A stretch of 64,000 nucleotides of DNA from an uncultured Anaeroplasmataceae bacterium (GTDB lineage: Bacteria > Bacillota_I > Bacilli_A > Acholeplasmatales > Anaeroplasmataceae), in NCBI GenBank assembly GCA_947629825.1, contig CANRFF010000003.1:124001-188000 (forward strand). Reading direction: 5' to 3'. How positions within the stretch are numbered: position 1 is the first letter of the stretch; each line of letters opens with the position of its first letter. This document shows, piece after piece, positions 1 to 8,764 of the stretch. The notes under the pieces were generated by a model that was not told the DNA's origin, did not search any database, and worked only from the letters and a program-made list of their open reading frames with translations. The translations under genes were made by a program, and so were the position numbers.

Positions 1-414
1 GTTACATTTGTACTGGATAGCCAAGGAAAAACAAGATTCTTTGATCAAACGGTAAGGGTTGATGTTTATAACGGTCATCCTTGTGTTTATGACGATGGTG
101 TAATGTATGAGATTGCAGGTGGTCAGTTCCTTTCGGTCAATCAGAAAAACTTCAAAAACGACTGGGAAATCCTTTTGGAAAACTTAGAAGACGGTAAAAA
201 AGAAGAAGAAAAAACGGAAACACCGACTTATAGAGTAACTTTGAGAAAGTTTGGTAGTACCGACACCTTTGTCTTCTATACAAAAGGAGAAGGCAAGGTT
301 ACACCTGTCGTTGCCGCACCGACCAAAATCGGATTCCGAGAGATTTATACAATCACCAATATGTATGCGAATGAAGAGTTGACTCAATCGGTTACCTATT
401 TCGGTTGGAAGTAA
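1..414 (+). CDS. C-terminal part of an unknown protein (truncated by window edge)
   Basis: The frame is open from base 1 and ends with TAA at 412-414, so about 137 residues of a longer protein are visible. The first ATG in frame, at 103, is internal to a well-coded stretch, so the true start lies upstream of the window. The fragment is mixed polar and beta-rich, with an acidic/lysine-rich linker (EDGKKEEEKTET) followed by a short beta-type module ending in FGWK. No catalytic motif, membrane segment or lipobox is visible. I do not recognise the family. It is followed by a terminator, so it ends its transcription unit. Confidence 0.7.
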   Translation, partial: VTFVLDSQGKTRFFDQTVRVDVYNGHPCVYDDGVMYEIAGGQFLSVNQKNFKNDWEILLENLEDGKKEEEKTETPTYRVTLRKFGSTDTFVFYTKGEGKVTPVVAAPTKIGFREIYTITNMYANEELTQSVTYFGWK

Positions 415-556
415 TTTCAAATATTGTTTTTCTTTAAAAAAGAATGACAATAGATCCGGCTCTGACCTTTTGTTTCGATGACAAATTTCGAAAAAAATAT
501 CCCTTTCCTCTTTTTTGAGTATTCATTGAAATGAAAGTGCGGGGTCAAAGATAAAG

Positions 557-587
557 AACCGTAAGAAATTTTTACGGTTTTTTATTT
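557..587 (+). terminator. Rho-independent terminator after the first gene
   Basis: Perfect 8-bp stem AACCGTAA (557-564) / TTACGGTT (572-579) with a 7-nt loop, followed by a T-rich run to 587. The rest of the 415-754 gap holds no convincing gene; its end carries the promoter at 716-744. Confidence 0.85.
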
Positions 588-715
588 TGCCGTTCAAACC
601 ATTTTTTGTCATAAAAAAGACCGTAAATTCTTTTAAAAAAACGGATTTTCAAAACGATGAAAATCACAGGGTTATAGTTTTACTATATGCAATCGATTTT
701 TTCTTCTATTTTATC

Positions 716-744
716 TTGACATAGGGGGGGGGTATAGTTAAAAT
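716..744 (+). promoter_or_regulatory. Promoter with G9 tract in the spacer (putative phase-variable switch)
   Basis: TTGACA (716-721, perfect -35) and TAAAAT (739-744, -10) are separated by exactly 17 bp, and nine of those bases (724-732) are an uninterrupted run of G. Transcription would start near 751, giving a leader of roughly 58 nt before the ATG at 809. Gain or loss of one or two G by slipped-strand mispairing would move the spacing away from 17 bp and change promoter strength. The as-read length is the optimal one, so this copy is predicted ON. Confidence 0.8.
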
Positions 745-808
745 GGAATTGTAGGTGTTTTACAAATATCTACAAAATATAAGAAAGGAAAAGAAAAGAA
801 AGTTAAAA

Positions 809-2707
809 ATGAAAAAATTAGGTTTCATGTTTTTAACACTATGTAGTTTTTGTTTTTTGGCGGCAGCGTTTTTACAAGTAAATGCCGCAGAAACATTGGT
901 GTCCGACGTATTGACAAATACGTTTTTGGGAGTCAGCGATAACAAGTATACGGCTTTTTCCGACGTCCAAGGAACCAGTGGCGTAACTTATGCTGGTCAA
1001 ATTGCGGCAGATACTGGTGATAAGGTTCAGTTACGTTCCACCAAAGATAATGAGAATAATTATAGCGGAATTGTAACGACAGGGACGTCCAATGCCTATG
1101 TCAGACGGATTACGGTGGTTTGGAATTCGAAAACCTCTCAAACAGCGGCCCGCACATTATCTATTTACGGAAAAACGTCCGCTTATACGGGTGCGAATGA
1201 TTTATATTCCAACGATGCCGGAGTGAAAGGAACTTCTTTGGGAAACTTAAAATACGATGTGGCTAAAGACGACATTGATACGGAACTTTCCGTTACCGGA
1301 GATTATTCCTATATCGGAATTCGTTCCAACAGCGGTGCCCTTTATTTGACTTCCATTACGATTGAATGGGGAGTTCAGAATATGTCCTCTTCGTCAGTAA
1401 CTGTTCATTTCGATACCAATGGGGGATCCGTGATTGCGGATAAAAAGGTAGAACCGGGAGAGAAATTGACGAATGTGGCAACACCGACGAAATCGGGATA
1501 TGTTTTTGCCGGTTGGTATCGGGACAATAATACATTTGAACAGGAATGGAATTTGGAAAACGATATGGTTTCTGAGGAAATGACTTTATATGCCAAGTGG
1601 GACGAACGTCCTGCAAGTTCGATTGCGGAAGCCAAAGAAAAAGCCAATAACGAAGAAGTCGTATTGAATAATGTAACGGTGGTCGCAACGTATGGAAATG
1701 GATTTTTAGTCAAAGATTCGACCGGAACGTTGTTGATTTATAAAGGATATGATTATGCGAAAGATCTTTCGATCGGAGATCAGGTAAAAGTAACAGGGAA
1801 AAAGTCTGAGTATTCGAAAATGGCACAAATTGCCGATCCGGTATATACGAAAACCGGTACCGAAACCGTTACTCAGCCGACTCCGAATAAACTGACGGCG
1901 GAAGATATTAACGATACGATAAGTCAATCGGCGGAGTTTGACGATACCGAGTATGTTACTATGGTGGGAACGTTAACGATCAGCGGAAGTTATTTCAATG
2001 TCCAGCTTACCGGACCTATCGAAACTTCGGTAGAAGGTTCTATCAGTTACTATGTCGGAGATTTATCGGCACTCAATGGCAAAAAAATAGCGGTTACGGG
2101 ATATTTCATCGGAGTTTCCGGAAGTTCTACCAAATACTACAATATCATGGCAACGGAAGTCCGCGAAGCGTCTGCGACGGAAGTTTTCGAAACCATTTAT
2201 CCGGAAATGTCTTTGAAGATTGATTTTGTTGAAGATCAGGCGTCTGTCGGATTGCGTATGAGTATGTTTCTTCCGAGCGAGGCTTATTTGGCGAATGCTT
2301 CTTACGGACTCATTTTCTATGACGCTTCAGATACGGAAACTTTATTGGTTCAACTGTCCGAAAATCCTACGGCAGATGAAATCGATACGATATTAGTTGC
2401 AAATCATCGGGCGATTCGTTTGGCAGGTACGGAGTTGGCTCGGGTAGATTATCCGCATGCCACTCAGACGAGCGCAACCGGAGAATACTGGCAATATGGA
2501 GTGGTATTGAATTCGATTCCGTCAACTCAATACAATAAAGATATTATGGTAGTCGGTTTTATGATTGTAAATGGGACGGTAACGACTTCTCAGGGGACGT
2601 CCTTTAACGTGAAATCGGTTGCCCAATCTTATGTGAATCAACAAGATGCTTTCACAGATATGTATTCGGCAAGAATCGTTCAAGCGGTAACCGCATTGAC
2701 AGAATAG
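809..2707 (+). CDS. Secreted surface protein with InlB-type repeat and OB-fold domains
   Basis: 632 residues from the ATG at 809. An in-frame GTG at 755 would lie almost on the predicted transcription start and puts a charged stretch before the signal peptide, so 809 is preferred, although its ribosome binding site is only purine-rich. Visible: signal peptide (MKKLGFMFL... ending VNA-AET near residue 26), a beta-rich N-terminal region, a Listeria-Bacteroides/InlB B-type repeat at about 195-265 (FDTNGGSV, GYVFAGWY, LYAKW), then about 190 residues of tandem OB-fold-like sequence (FLVKDSTGTLLIY, GDQVKVTG, ALNGKKIAVTGYFIG), and a C-terminal beta domain. OB-folds of this kind often accompany secreted nucleases (family knowledge), and the operon indeed ends with one. 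No LPXTG or membrane anchor is present, so it is probably released or held non-covalently. Role inferred: binding nucleic acid or glycan at the surface. Confidence 0.75.
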   Translation: MKKLGFMFLTLCSFCFLAAAFLQVNAAETLVSDVLTNTFLGVSDNKYTAFSDVQGTSGVTYAGQIAADTGDKVQLRSTKDNENNYSGIVTTGTSNAYVRRITVVWNSKTSQTAARTLSIYGKTSAYTGANDLYSNDAGVKGTSLGNLKYDVAKDDIDTELSVTGDYSYIGIRSNSGALYLTSITIEWGVQNMSSSSVTVHFDTNGGSVIADKKVEPGEKLTNVATPTKSGYVFAGWYRDNNTFEQEWNLENDMVSEEMTLYAKWDERPASSIAEAKEKANNEEVVLNNVTVVATYGNGFLVKDSTGTLLIYKGYDYAKDLSIGDQVKVTGKKSEYSKMAQIADPVYTKTGTETVTQPTPNKLTAEDINDTISQSAEFDDTEYVTMVGTLTISGSYFNVQLTGPIETSVEGSISYYVGDLSALNGKKIAVTGYFIGVSGSSTKYYNIMATEVREASATEVFETIYPEMSLKIDFVEDQASVGLRMSMFLPSEAYLANASYGLIFYDASDTETLLVQLSENPTADEIDTILVANHRAIRLAGTELARVDYPHATQTSATGEYWQYGVVLNSIPSTQYNKDIMVVGFMIVNGTVTTSQGTSFNVKSVAQSYVNQQDAFTDMYSARIVQAVTALTE

Positions 2708-2720
2708 GAGGACTTGAAAA

Positions 2721-3320
2721 ATGAAAAAATTATTCAGTTGTTTGATGTTTGTTTTTGCGATTGCGGTTTTGGTCGGTTGTGGTCATAGTCATACTTTTTC
2801 CGAAGATTGGAGTTCCGATGCGGACAATCATTGGCATGCGGCAACGTGTGGTCATGCCGATCAAAAACAAGATGAAGCGGCACATACTTTCGGAGAATGG
2901 GTGGTAACCCAAGCGGCAACCATTACGGCAAAAGGCAGTCAGAAAAGATCTTGTACCGTTTGCGGATATGAACAAATTGCGCAAATTCCGCAGTTGGAAT
3001 GTAACCATACTTATGGAGAATGGGTGGTAACCAAGGAAGCAACGACAACCGAAGCCGGAAGTCGTTCGAGAACTTGTACGCAGTGCGGAAATGTGGAAAC
3101 GGAAGAAATTCCGATGATAACGCACACCCATACTTTTTCCGAGGGTTGGAGTTCCGATGATTTCAATCATTGGCATGCGGCAACGTGCGATCATACCGAA
3201 CTAAGAGAAGGACAAGCGCCACACCAGTTTGTAAATGGAAGCTGCAGTGAATGCGGATATGAAAAGACGTTGGGTTCCGAAGCCGGAGATCATAACGTAG
3301 ATTGGCCTTGGACCGAATAA
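2721..3320 (+). CDS. His/Cys-rich repeat lipoprotein
   Basis: 199 residues, AGGAGG 9 nt before the ATG. A signal peptide ending in lipobox LVGC (Cys near residue 20) predicts a lipid-anchored extracellular protein. The mature part is built of repeats: HTF-x-x-x-W-S-S-D...NHWHAATC-x-H occurs twice, and (H)T(F/Y)GEWVVT...CTxCG is present in two full copies, with a third CSECGYEK at the end. The regularly spaced Cys and His suggest metal (zinc) binding or disulfide-stabilised modules; repeats like these are widespread in Firmicutes surface proteins but have no assigned function that I know of. It lies 13 nt after the OB-fold protein and before the nuclease. A zinc-holding or structural accessory role is inference. 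Confidence 0.75.
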   Translation: MKKLFSCLMFVFAIAVLVGCGHSHTFSEDWSSDADNHWHAATCGHADQKQDEAAHTFGEWVVTQAATITAKGSQKRSCTVCGYEQIAQIPQLECNHTYGEWVVTKEATTTEAGSRSRTCTQCGNVETEEIPMITHTHTFSEGWSSDDFNHWHAATCDHTELREGQAPHQFVNGSCSECGYEKTLGSEAGDHNVDWPWTE

Positions 3321-3325
3321 ATATC

Positions 3326-3353
3326 GAAACCTTCTGTGAAAACGGAAGGTTTC
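3326..3353 (+). terminator. Weak intra-operon hairpin
   Basis: GAAACCTTC (3326-3334) pairs perfectly with GAAGGTTTC (3345-3353), but the sequence after it has no real U-run. More likely an attenuating or mRNA-processing hairpin between the lipoprotein and nuclease genes than a full terminator. Confidence 0.45.
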
Positions 3354-3376
3354 TCTGATAATAAGGAGGAATGAAT

Positions 3377-5773
3377 ATGAGGAAAAAAATGGGGTTTTTG
3401 TCGATTTTTACAGCGATCGGTTCGTTGTTTTTATTGAGTGTTCCATCGAAGAACGTTCAAGCGGCGGTATCCATGCCCACGCCTCAGTCCTCTTCGTCCC
3501 TGCCGTCTACGATTGATTTGAAAGATAATACGGACGAAGAAATTCGGAACTATTATCAATCTTTTTCCTCATTGAGCGAAGAAGAGCGAACGGGGACAAA
3601 TATTTTAAAAAATTTAAAACCGATTTTACAGAATTTTACGTATTATTCCTATGATAATGTCTGGAAAGTCTATGAAATTACGGATCGGGAATGGGAGTTG
3701 TCTCCCGCTTCCGGTACGACTTACGGAACATATCATTCGGATACGAATACCATTACCGGTTATCAATACGGCTCTTCGTCCAGCCCGAAAAACGATCCGT
3801 ATGTGCATACGCTTTATCGGAATCGGGATGCCGAAGGAGTGACGGTCGAAGCCGGAAGGATTAAAAACTGGGGAGACCATAACGGGACGGCGAATGCGAC
3901 CAACAAAGAACATGTGTGGCCGCAGTCCAGAGGATTCAAAGCGTCGAGCGGAGCAACGGGACCTGCGGGAACCGATGTTCATCACTTGATGAGCGGAGAC
4001 GCTTATGTCAATCAACAACCTCACAACAACAATCCTTATGGTTATGTCAGCCCTTCCGGCATTGATAAAGACGCAAAAAATAAAGCGCCTTATTTGGCGG
4101 GGAATTTATCCGGAACTCCGAAAAACCGCCACTCGCAAGATCAAGGGTCGGTTGTATTCGAACCGCAGGATTCCGACAAAGGAGATATTGCCCGGGCTTG
4201 TTTTTATATGGTGGCGTGCTATAACAATTTAAGCGGAACGGATACGATTACGCAGTATAATCCGAATTTGGAATTGGTAGATTATGTGACCGATGCGGGA
4301 AGCAGTGAATCGAGCAGTGCCACTCATGCCGTTTCGATCGGGATTCTTTCGGACTTGTTAGATTGGCACCGGAAAGATCCGGTGGACGAATACGAAATTC
4401 ATCGGAACAATCTGATTTTCAATAATTATCAACACAACAGAAATCCGTTTATTGATTTTCCGCAGTGGGTGGAATATATCTGGGGGGACTTGAAAGGAGA
4501 AGTATCGGCCGATCCTTTGACGGACGGAATCAACGGAGAATCCGTTTCAATCAGTTCTCAGAATAAATCAATGGTGATCGGAGAACAATTCGATTTAAAG
4601 ATTATTGCGCCTGCGAATGCGACGGTATCTTGGTCTGTTTTACCGACCGATGTGGTTTCTTTGAGTTCGACTTCGGGATTGACGACCAAAGTAACTGCAT
4701 CAAAACAGGGAAATGCGACCATTACCGCAAGTGTGAATATTCCGGGAGAGTCGGTCATTCAAAAGACTTGTATTGTAACGGTAACGGAAGCGCAGGCTTT
4801 GCCGGATTGGAAAACGGAAGTTTCCATCAGTGAACAGACGCATACGACTTCCGGAAATGCCTTTCAACTGACAATTTCCTCGGCACCGCCTTCTTCGACG
4901 ATTACGTGGAGTACGTCTTTGAACGGAGTGGTTCAACTGAGTGCGACTACCGGAGCAAGCGTAACGGTTACTCCGCTCAAAAACGGAGTGGTTACGGTTA
5001 TGGCGACGATTACTTCGGGTAGCGAGAGTGTTTCGAAGAGTTGTGTGGTAACGGTTTCCGATTTACCGGATCCTCCGTCTTGGGGGGCGGAAGTTTCTAT
5101 CAGTAAAGAAACGCATACGACTTCGGGAAGTTCTTTTGATTTGAATGTTTCAAATACGCCGACCGCTTCGACGATTACGTGGAGTGCTTCTCCCGAAGGA
5201 ATGGTTCAACTGAGTGCGACTACCGGAGCAAGCGTCACGATTACTCCGCTCAAAAACGGAGTGGTTACGGTTACGGCAACGATTACTTCGGCCGGAAAGA
5301 GCGTTTTGAAAACTTGTACGATTACGATTTCGAATCTAACGGCACCGTCGACACCGCCGAGTTCGAAACCGAGTGTGGAGTTGAATTTTAGTACGAAAGA
5401 ACTGAAAATCGGTCAGTCTTTCGATTTGCGGGCGACGATCAACGGTACGACGTCGGTCGACTGGCTGTTCGAGGGTTCCAACTTTTTGGAGATCATCGAA
5501 AACAACGACGGAAGTCTGACGATTACCGGAAAACAGGCGGGGACGGCGAAAGTGACCGCTACCATTGAGGTCGGCGGGGTTTCTTACAGTGCCGTTTGTG
5601 AAGTAACCGTTTTGAAAGCGACGCCGGAAAAAGACAACAAAGAAGAAGGCTCGCAAGATCAGCAAAACTTCCGGATTATGATTTGGGTCGTTATCGGTTT
5701 GGCGGTGATTCTGGTTCTTGTGATTGTCGGAATTGTCATCGGCTGTTCGAAAAAAAGAGAAAAATCAGCCTAG
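3377..5773 (+). CDS. Membrane-anchored extracellular endonuclease I family nuclease with Ig-like repeats
   Basis: 798 residues. AAGGAGGA (3363-3370) fits the ATG at 3377 (6-nt spacing) better than the ATG at 3371. Order of parts: signal peptide (cleavage near VQA-A); endonuclease I catalytic domain with the beta-beta-alpha metal motif NKEHVWPQS around residue 178 and TDVHHLMSGD / NNNPYG around 200-220; then at least four bacterial Ig-like (BIG2-type) modules from about 385 to 755; and a C-terminal transmembrane helix (IMIWVVIGLAVILVLVIVG) followed by a basic tail. The enzyme should cut extracellular DNA or RNA non-specifically while tethered to the membrane, with the Ig stalk carrying it through the wall. 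The two middle Ig modules are near-identical copies at the DNA level (273-bp period). The stop codon lies inside the terminator stem. Confidence 0.88.
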   Translation: MRKKMGFLSIFTAIGSLFLLSVPSKNVQAAVSMPTPQSSSSLPSTIDLKDNTDEEIRNYYQSFSSLSEEERTGTNILKNLKPILQNFTYYSYDNVWKVYEITDREWELSPASGTTYGTYHSDTNTITGYQYGSSSSPKNDPYVHTLYRNRDAEGVTVEAGRIKNWGDHNGTANATNKEHVWPQSRGFKASSGATGPAGTDVHHLMSGDAYVNQQPHNNNPYGYVSPSGIDKDAKNKAPYLAGNLSGTPKNRHSQDQGSVVFEPQDSDKGDIARACFYMVACYNNLSGTDTITQYNPNLELVDYVTDAGSSESSSATHAVSIGILSDLLDWHRKDPVDEYEIHRNNLIFNNYQHNRNPFIDFPQWVEYIWGDLKGEVSADPLTDGINGESVSISSQNKSMVIGEQFDLKIIAPANATVSWSVLPTDVVSLSSTSGLTTKVTASKQGNATITASVNIPGESVIQKTCIVTVTEAQALPDWKTEVSISEQTHTTSGNAFQLTISSAPPSSTITWSTSLNGVVQLSATTGASVTVTPLKNGVVTVMATITSGSESVSKSCVVTVSDLPDPPSWGAEVSISKETHTTSGSSFDLNVSNTPTASTITWSASPEGMVQLSATTGASVTITPLKNGVVTVTATITSAGKSVLKTCTITISNLTAPSTPPSSKPSVELNFSTKELKIGQSFDLRATINGTTSVDWLFEGSNFLEIIENNDGSLTITGKQAGTAKVTATIEVGGVSYSAVCEVTVLKATPEKDNKEEGSQDQQNFRIMIWVVIGLAVILVLVIVGIVIGCSKKREKSA
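4829..5374 (+). repeat. Tandem 273-bp Ig-domain repeat in the nuclease gene
   Basis: Blocks starting at 4829 and 5102 align with a fixed offset of 273 bp (91 codons). The stretch beginning at 4929 and its copy at 5202 are almost identical over about 70 bp, including the repeated CTCAAAAACGGAGTGGTTA. The copies are recent enough to recombine, so domain number may vary between strains. Confidence 0.8.
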
Positions 5774-5793
5774 GAATTTCCTAGGCTTTTTTT
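5767..5793 (+). terminator. Terminator of the nuclease operon
   Basis: AGCCTAGG (5767-5774) pairs with CCTAGGCT (5780-5787), 5-nt loop, then a T-run to 5793. The TAG stop of the nuclease gene is part of the left arm. Confidence 0.92.
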
Positions 5794-5817
5794 GTTGGAT
5801 AAAAATAAAAAAAATGC

Positions 5818-5846
5818 TTGCTTTTGCGTTCGGAATCGGTTATAAT
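5818..5846 (+). promoter_or_regulatory. Promoter of the S10-spc-alpha ribosomal operon
   Basis: TTGCTT (5818-5823), 17-bp spacer, perfect TATAAT (5841-5846). It is the only strong promoter seen ahead of the ribosomal cluster. Confidence 0.85.
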
Positions 5847-5852
5847 GTAAAA

Positions 5853-5975
5853 GCTTATGTATGAGCATATAGTGGCTGTGAAGTGGGAGGTTGTCGACAC
5901 GCTGATACACGTTGTCATTGCGGCGTGTAGGGTTTTTCCACGGAGCAAGTCTATACGGGATTATAGGCGAAAGGA
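5853..5975 (+). promoter_or_regulatory. Structured 5' leader of the S10 operon
   Basis: About 120 nt of untranslated leader precede rpsJ. They contain a stem ACACGC (5897-5902) / GCGTGT (5923-5928) closing a loop with CACGTTGTCATTG, and the string GTGGGAGGT before it. From memory, very similar sequence precedes rpsJ in many Firmicutes, which suggests a conserved regulatory leader. The ligand is not shown by sequence. L4-mediated control is known for the proteobacterial S10 leader, but the structure here differs. Confidence 0.6.
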
Positions 5976-5984
5976 GTTTTAAAA

Positions 5985-6290
5985 ATGGCAAAATCAAGAA
6001 TCAGAATTCGTTTGAAATCTTATGATCACAGATTGTTGGATCAGTCTGCGAAGAAAATCGTGGACAGTGTAAAGAAAACGGGATCCAAGGTCAACGGACC
6101 GGTTCCGCTTCCGACAGAAAAAGAGATTTTTACGATTTTACGTTCTCCGCACGTGAATAAAGATTCACGGGAACAATTCGAACGTAGAACGCATAAGAGA
6201 CTCATCGAAATTGTGGATCCGACTCCACAAACCATCGACGCTTTGATGCATATTGATTTACCGTCCGGTATCGATATCGTATTGAAGTAA
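5985..6290 (+). CDS. rpsJ: 30S ribosomal protein S10 (NusE)
   Basis: 101 residues, the usual length, with the S10 signature around [10 protein letters not shown] and the tRNA-binding loop near [17 protein letters not shown]. It binds the head of the 30S subunit and, as NusE, links ribosomes to NusG and NusB in antitermination. AAAGGAG precedes the ATG. It is the first gene of the cluster and the one directly downstream of the structured leader. Confidence 0.97.
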   Translation: MAKSRIRIRLKSYDHRLLDQSAKKIVDSVKKTGSKVNGPVPLPTEKEIFTILRSPHVNKDSREQFERRTHKRLIEIVDPTPQTIDALMHIDLPSGIDIVLK

Positions 6291-6318
6291 AAAAAATCAG
6301 AAAAGAGGAAAAAAAGAA

Positions 6319-6963
6319 ATGGCTAAGGGAATCTTAGGAAGAAAATTGGGCATGACTCAAATTTTCGATGCAGCAGGGAACTTAATCCCTGTAACCATTA
6401 TCGATGCTACTCCGAATGTTGTTTTACAACACAAAACAGTAGAACGTGATGGATATGTTGCCGTTCAGGTCGGTTTCGAAGACAAAAGAGAAAGTCTTTC
6501 GAATAAACCGGAACGGGGCCATGTTGCCAAGGCAAACACTGCTCCTAAGCGCTTCATAAGAGAATTCCGTTTCTCGGAAGCTTTAGGAAATGAGTTGTTA
6601 TCTTACAATGTTGGCCAAGAAATTAAGTGTGATATATTTGCGGCGGGAGATCTTGTCGATGTGACGGGGACTTCCAAAGGAAAGGGTTTTGCGGGAACGA
6701 TCAAGCGTTATAATCATGCTCGTTTGAGAATGAGCCACGGTACGTCTGCCTGCCATAGAATCGTCGGTTCTATGGGTCCGATCAAAGGAAATATGAAAGG
6801 GAAGAAGATGCCGGGACATTTGGGGCATGAAACCGTTACTTTGCAAAATTTAGTGATTGCGGCTGTCGATAAAGAAAGAGACTTGATTCTGATCCGCGGA
6901 AATGTTCCGGGACCGAAAAAGAGTCTGGTTGTTATCAAGACCGCAGTGAAGGCAAATTCGTAG
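6319..6963 (+). CDS. rplC: 50S ribosomal protein L3
   Basis: 214 residues. It begins [16 protein letters not shown] and carries the [14 protein letters not shown] signature and the glycine-rich [11 protein letters not shown] region that reaches toward the peptidyl transferase centre. It is one of the first proteins in 50S assembly. It follows rpsJ by 28 nt with a GAGGAAAAAAAG ribosome binding site, in the standard order S10-L3-L4-L23-L2. Confidence 0.97.
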   Translation: MAKGILGRKLGMTQIFDAAGNLIPVTIIDATPNVVLQHKTVERDGYVAVQVGFEDKRESLSNKPERGHVAKANTAPKRFIREFRFSEALGNELLSYNVGQEIKCDIFAAGDLVDVTGTSKGKGFAGTIKRYNHARLRMSHGTSACHRIVGSMGPIKGNMKGKKMPGHLGHETVTLQNLVIAAVDKERDLILIRGNVPGPKKSLVVIKTAVKANS

Positions 6964-6978
6964 GAAAGGAGATTTATC

Positions 6979-7608
6979 ATGGCAAAAATCGCATTATTAA
7001 ACCAATCCGGTGAAAAAGTAAAAGATATCAAGTTGAGTGATGAAATCTTCGGGATAGAGCCTAATCAACAAGTGATTTATGATGTTGTCAACGCTCAGAG
7101 AGCGGCAATGCACCAAGGAACGCATGATACCAAAGGTCGAAGCGAAGTTCGCGGCGGCGGTCGGAAACCTTGGAGACAAAAAGGAACGGGACGGGCTCGT
7201 CAGGGTTCCATTCGCGCACCGCAGTGGCGTGGCGGAGGAACGGTATTCGGTCCGACTCCGAGAAGTTATGCAGTGAAATTGAATAAAAAAGTAAGAAAAT
7301 TGGGATTGAAATCCGTTTTATCTTACAAATTTCAAAATGACAAAATGGTTGCGGTGGATCAGATTCGATTTACCGAACCGAAAACCAAAGATTTCCTGAA
7401 ATTTTTGGAAAACATCAAGGTAAGCGGAAAGGCGATGGTCGTTTGTACGCCGGAAGAATTGACATACGAAGCGATTTTATCCGCCCGCAATATTCCGGGA
7501 GTGTTCCTGACACCGGCAAACAACGCAAGTGTATATGAGATTTTATGTTACGATCGTTTGGTTGTAACGGCAGGAGCGGTCGCTTATTATGAGGAGGCAC
7601 TAAAGTAA
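6979..7608 (+). CDS. rplD: 50S ribosomal protein L4
   Basis: 209 residues. The exit-tunnel loop is plain: GGGRKPWRQKGTGRARQGS followed by WRGGGTVFGP, the region where macrolide-resistance changes occur. In some bacteria L4 represses its own operon by binding the S10 leader; whether it does so here cannot be read from the sequence. Strong AAAGGAGA site; 15 nt after rplC. Confidence 0.97.
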   Translation: MAKIALLNQSGEKVKDIKLSDEIFGIEPNQQVIYDVVNAQRAAMHQGTHDTKGRSEVRGGGRKPWRQKGTGRARQGSIRAPQWRGGGTVFGPTPRSYAVKLNKKVRKLGLKSVLSYKFQNDKMVAVDQIRFTEPKTKDFLKFLENIKVSGKAMVVCTPEELTYEAILSARNIPGVFLTPANNASVYEILCYDRLVVTAGAVAYYEEALK

Positions 7609-7609
7609 T

Positions 7610-7897
7610 ATGACAAAAGCATTTGATATTATTCAAGGTCCAATTATTACGGAAAAAACAATGGCTTTAAAAGAAAAAGACAATAAGTATACTTTTAAAG
7701 TAGCGAAAAGCGCCAATAAGATCGAAATCAAAAAGGCCGTTGAAGAAATTTTTAAAGTAAAAGTAGAAAGCGTTCATACAATCAATGTATTACCGAAGCG
7801 CAAAAAAGTAGGCAAATATGAAGGTTTTGCACCGGCATATAAAAAGGCCATCTGCAAATTGGCGAAGGATAATAAGATTGACGCCTTTGAAATTTAA
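7610..7897 (+). CDS. rplW: 50S ribosomal protein L23
   Basis: 95 residues with the family pattern IITEKTMAL at the N-terminus and KVESVHTINVLPKRKKVGKY in the extended loop. L23 sits at the tunnel exit and docks trigger factor and the signal recognition particle. The ATG lies one base after the rplD stop, so the two are translationally coupled; GAGG of its binding site is inside rplD. Confidence 0.96.
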   Translation: MTKAFDIIQGPIITEKTMALKEKDNKYTFKVAKSANKIEIKKAVEEIFKVKVESVHTINVLPKRKKVGKYEGFAPAYKKAICKLAKDNKIDAFEI

Positions 7898-7915
7898 TTA
7901 GGAGGAACTATTAAC

Positions 7916-8749
7916 ATGGCAGTTAGAAAATATAAGCCAACGTCAAACGGCAGACGGAATATGTCCGTTCTGACCTATGACGAAATTACAACCGATACTC
8001 CGGAAAAATCATTGTTATGTCCGAAACACAAAAGCGCCGGTCGCAACAACACCGGAAGAATTACGGTACGTCATCAAGGCGGCGGAAACAAACAAAAGTA
8101 TCGTGTAATTGATTTTAAAAGAGATAAAGACGGCGTTTTGGCAACGGTTAAGACGATTGAATACGATCCGAACAGAAGTGCCAATATCGCATTGTTGTGG
8201 TATGCAGACGGTGTAAAAAGATATATTTTGGCTCCGAAAGGATTGAATGTCGGGGATAAAGTAATGTCCGGTCCGACGGCCGATATCAAACCGGGAAATG
8301 CGATGGCTTTGGGGCAGATGCCGGTCGGCAGTGTGATTCACAATATCGAATTACATCCGGGAAAAGGCGGACAATTTGCCCGCAGTGCCGGAGTATCCGC
8401 ACAGATTCTGGGTCGTGCCGATCAATATGTGATTGTTCGATTGAGTAGTGGCGAAGTTCGCAAGATCTTAGCTACCTGCAAAGCGACATTCGGTGAAGTC
8501 GGCAACGAATCTCATGAATTGGTTCGTATCGGTAAAGCCGGTAAAGCACGTCATATGGGACTTCGTCCGGAAGTCCGCGGTTCCGTTATGAACCCGAATG
8601 ACCACCCACACGGCGGTGGTGAAGGAAAGGCTCCGATCGGTCGCCCGAGTCCGATGACTCCGTGGGGCAAACCGGCATTGGGGTTGAAAACACGTAAAAC
8701 GAAAAAGGCTTCTACAAAACTCATCGTCCGTAGAAGAAACGATAAGTAA
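7916..8749 (+). CDS. rplB: 50S ribosomal protein L2
   Basis: 277 residues. The C-terminal signature [14 protein letters not shown], with the conserved histidines near the peptidyl transferase centre, is intact, as is the basic tail ([19 protein letters not shown]). L2 is needed for subunit association and peptidyl transfer. Preceded by TAGGAGGA and 18 nt downstream of rplW. Confidence 0.97.
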   Translation: MAVRKYKPTSNGRRNMSVLTYDEITTDTPEKSLLCPKHKSAGRNNTGRITVRHQGGGNKQKYRVIDFKRDKDGVLATVKTIEYDPNRSANIALLWYADGVKRYILAPKGLNVGDKVMSGPTADIKPGNAMALGQMPVGSVIHNIELHPGKGGQFARSAGVSAQILGRADQYVIVRLSSGEVRKILATCKATFGEVGNESHELVRIGKAGKARHMGLRPEVRGSVMNPNDHPHGGGEGKAPIGRPSPMTPWGKPALGLKTRKTKKASTKLIVRRRNDK

Positions 8750-8764
8750 TAAGGAGGAAAGAAT

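Noticed and set aside
755-808. GTG start giving an 18-residue extension on the first surface protein
   Set aside because: It would lie about 4 nt from the predicted transcription start and puts basic residues before an otherwise normal signal peptide.
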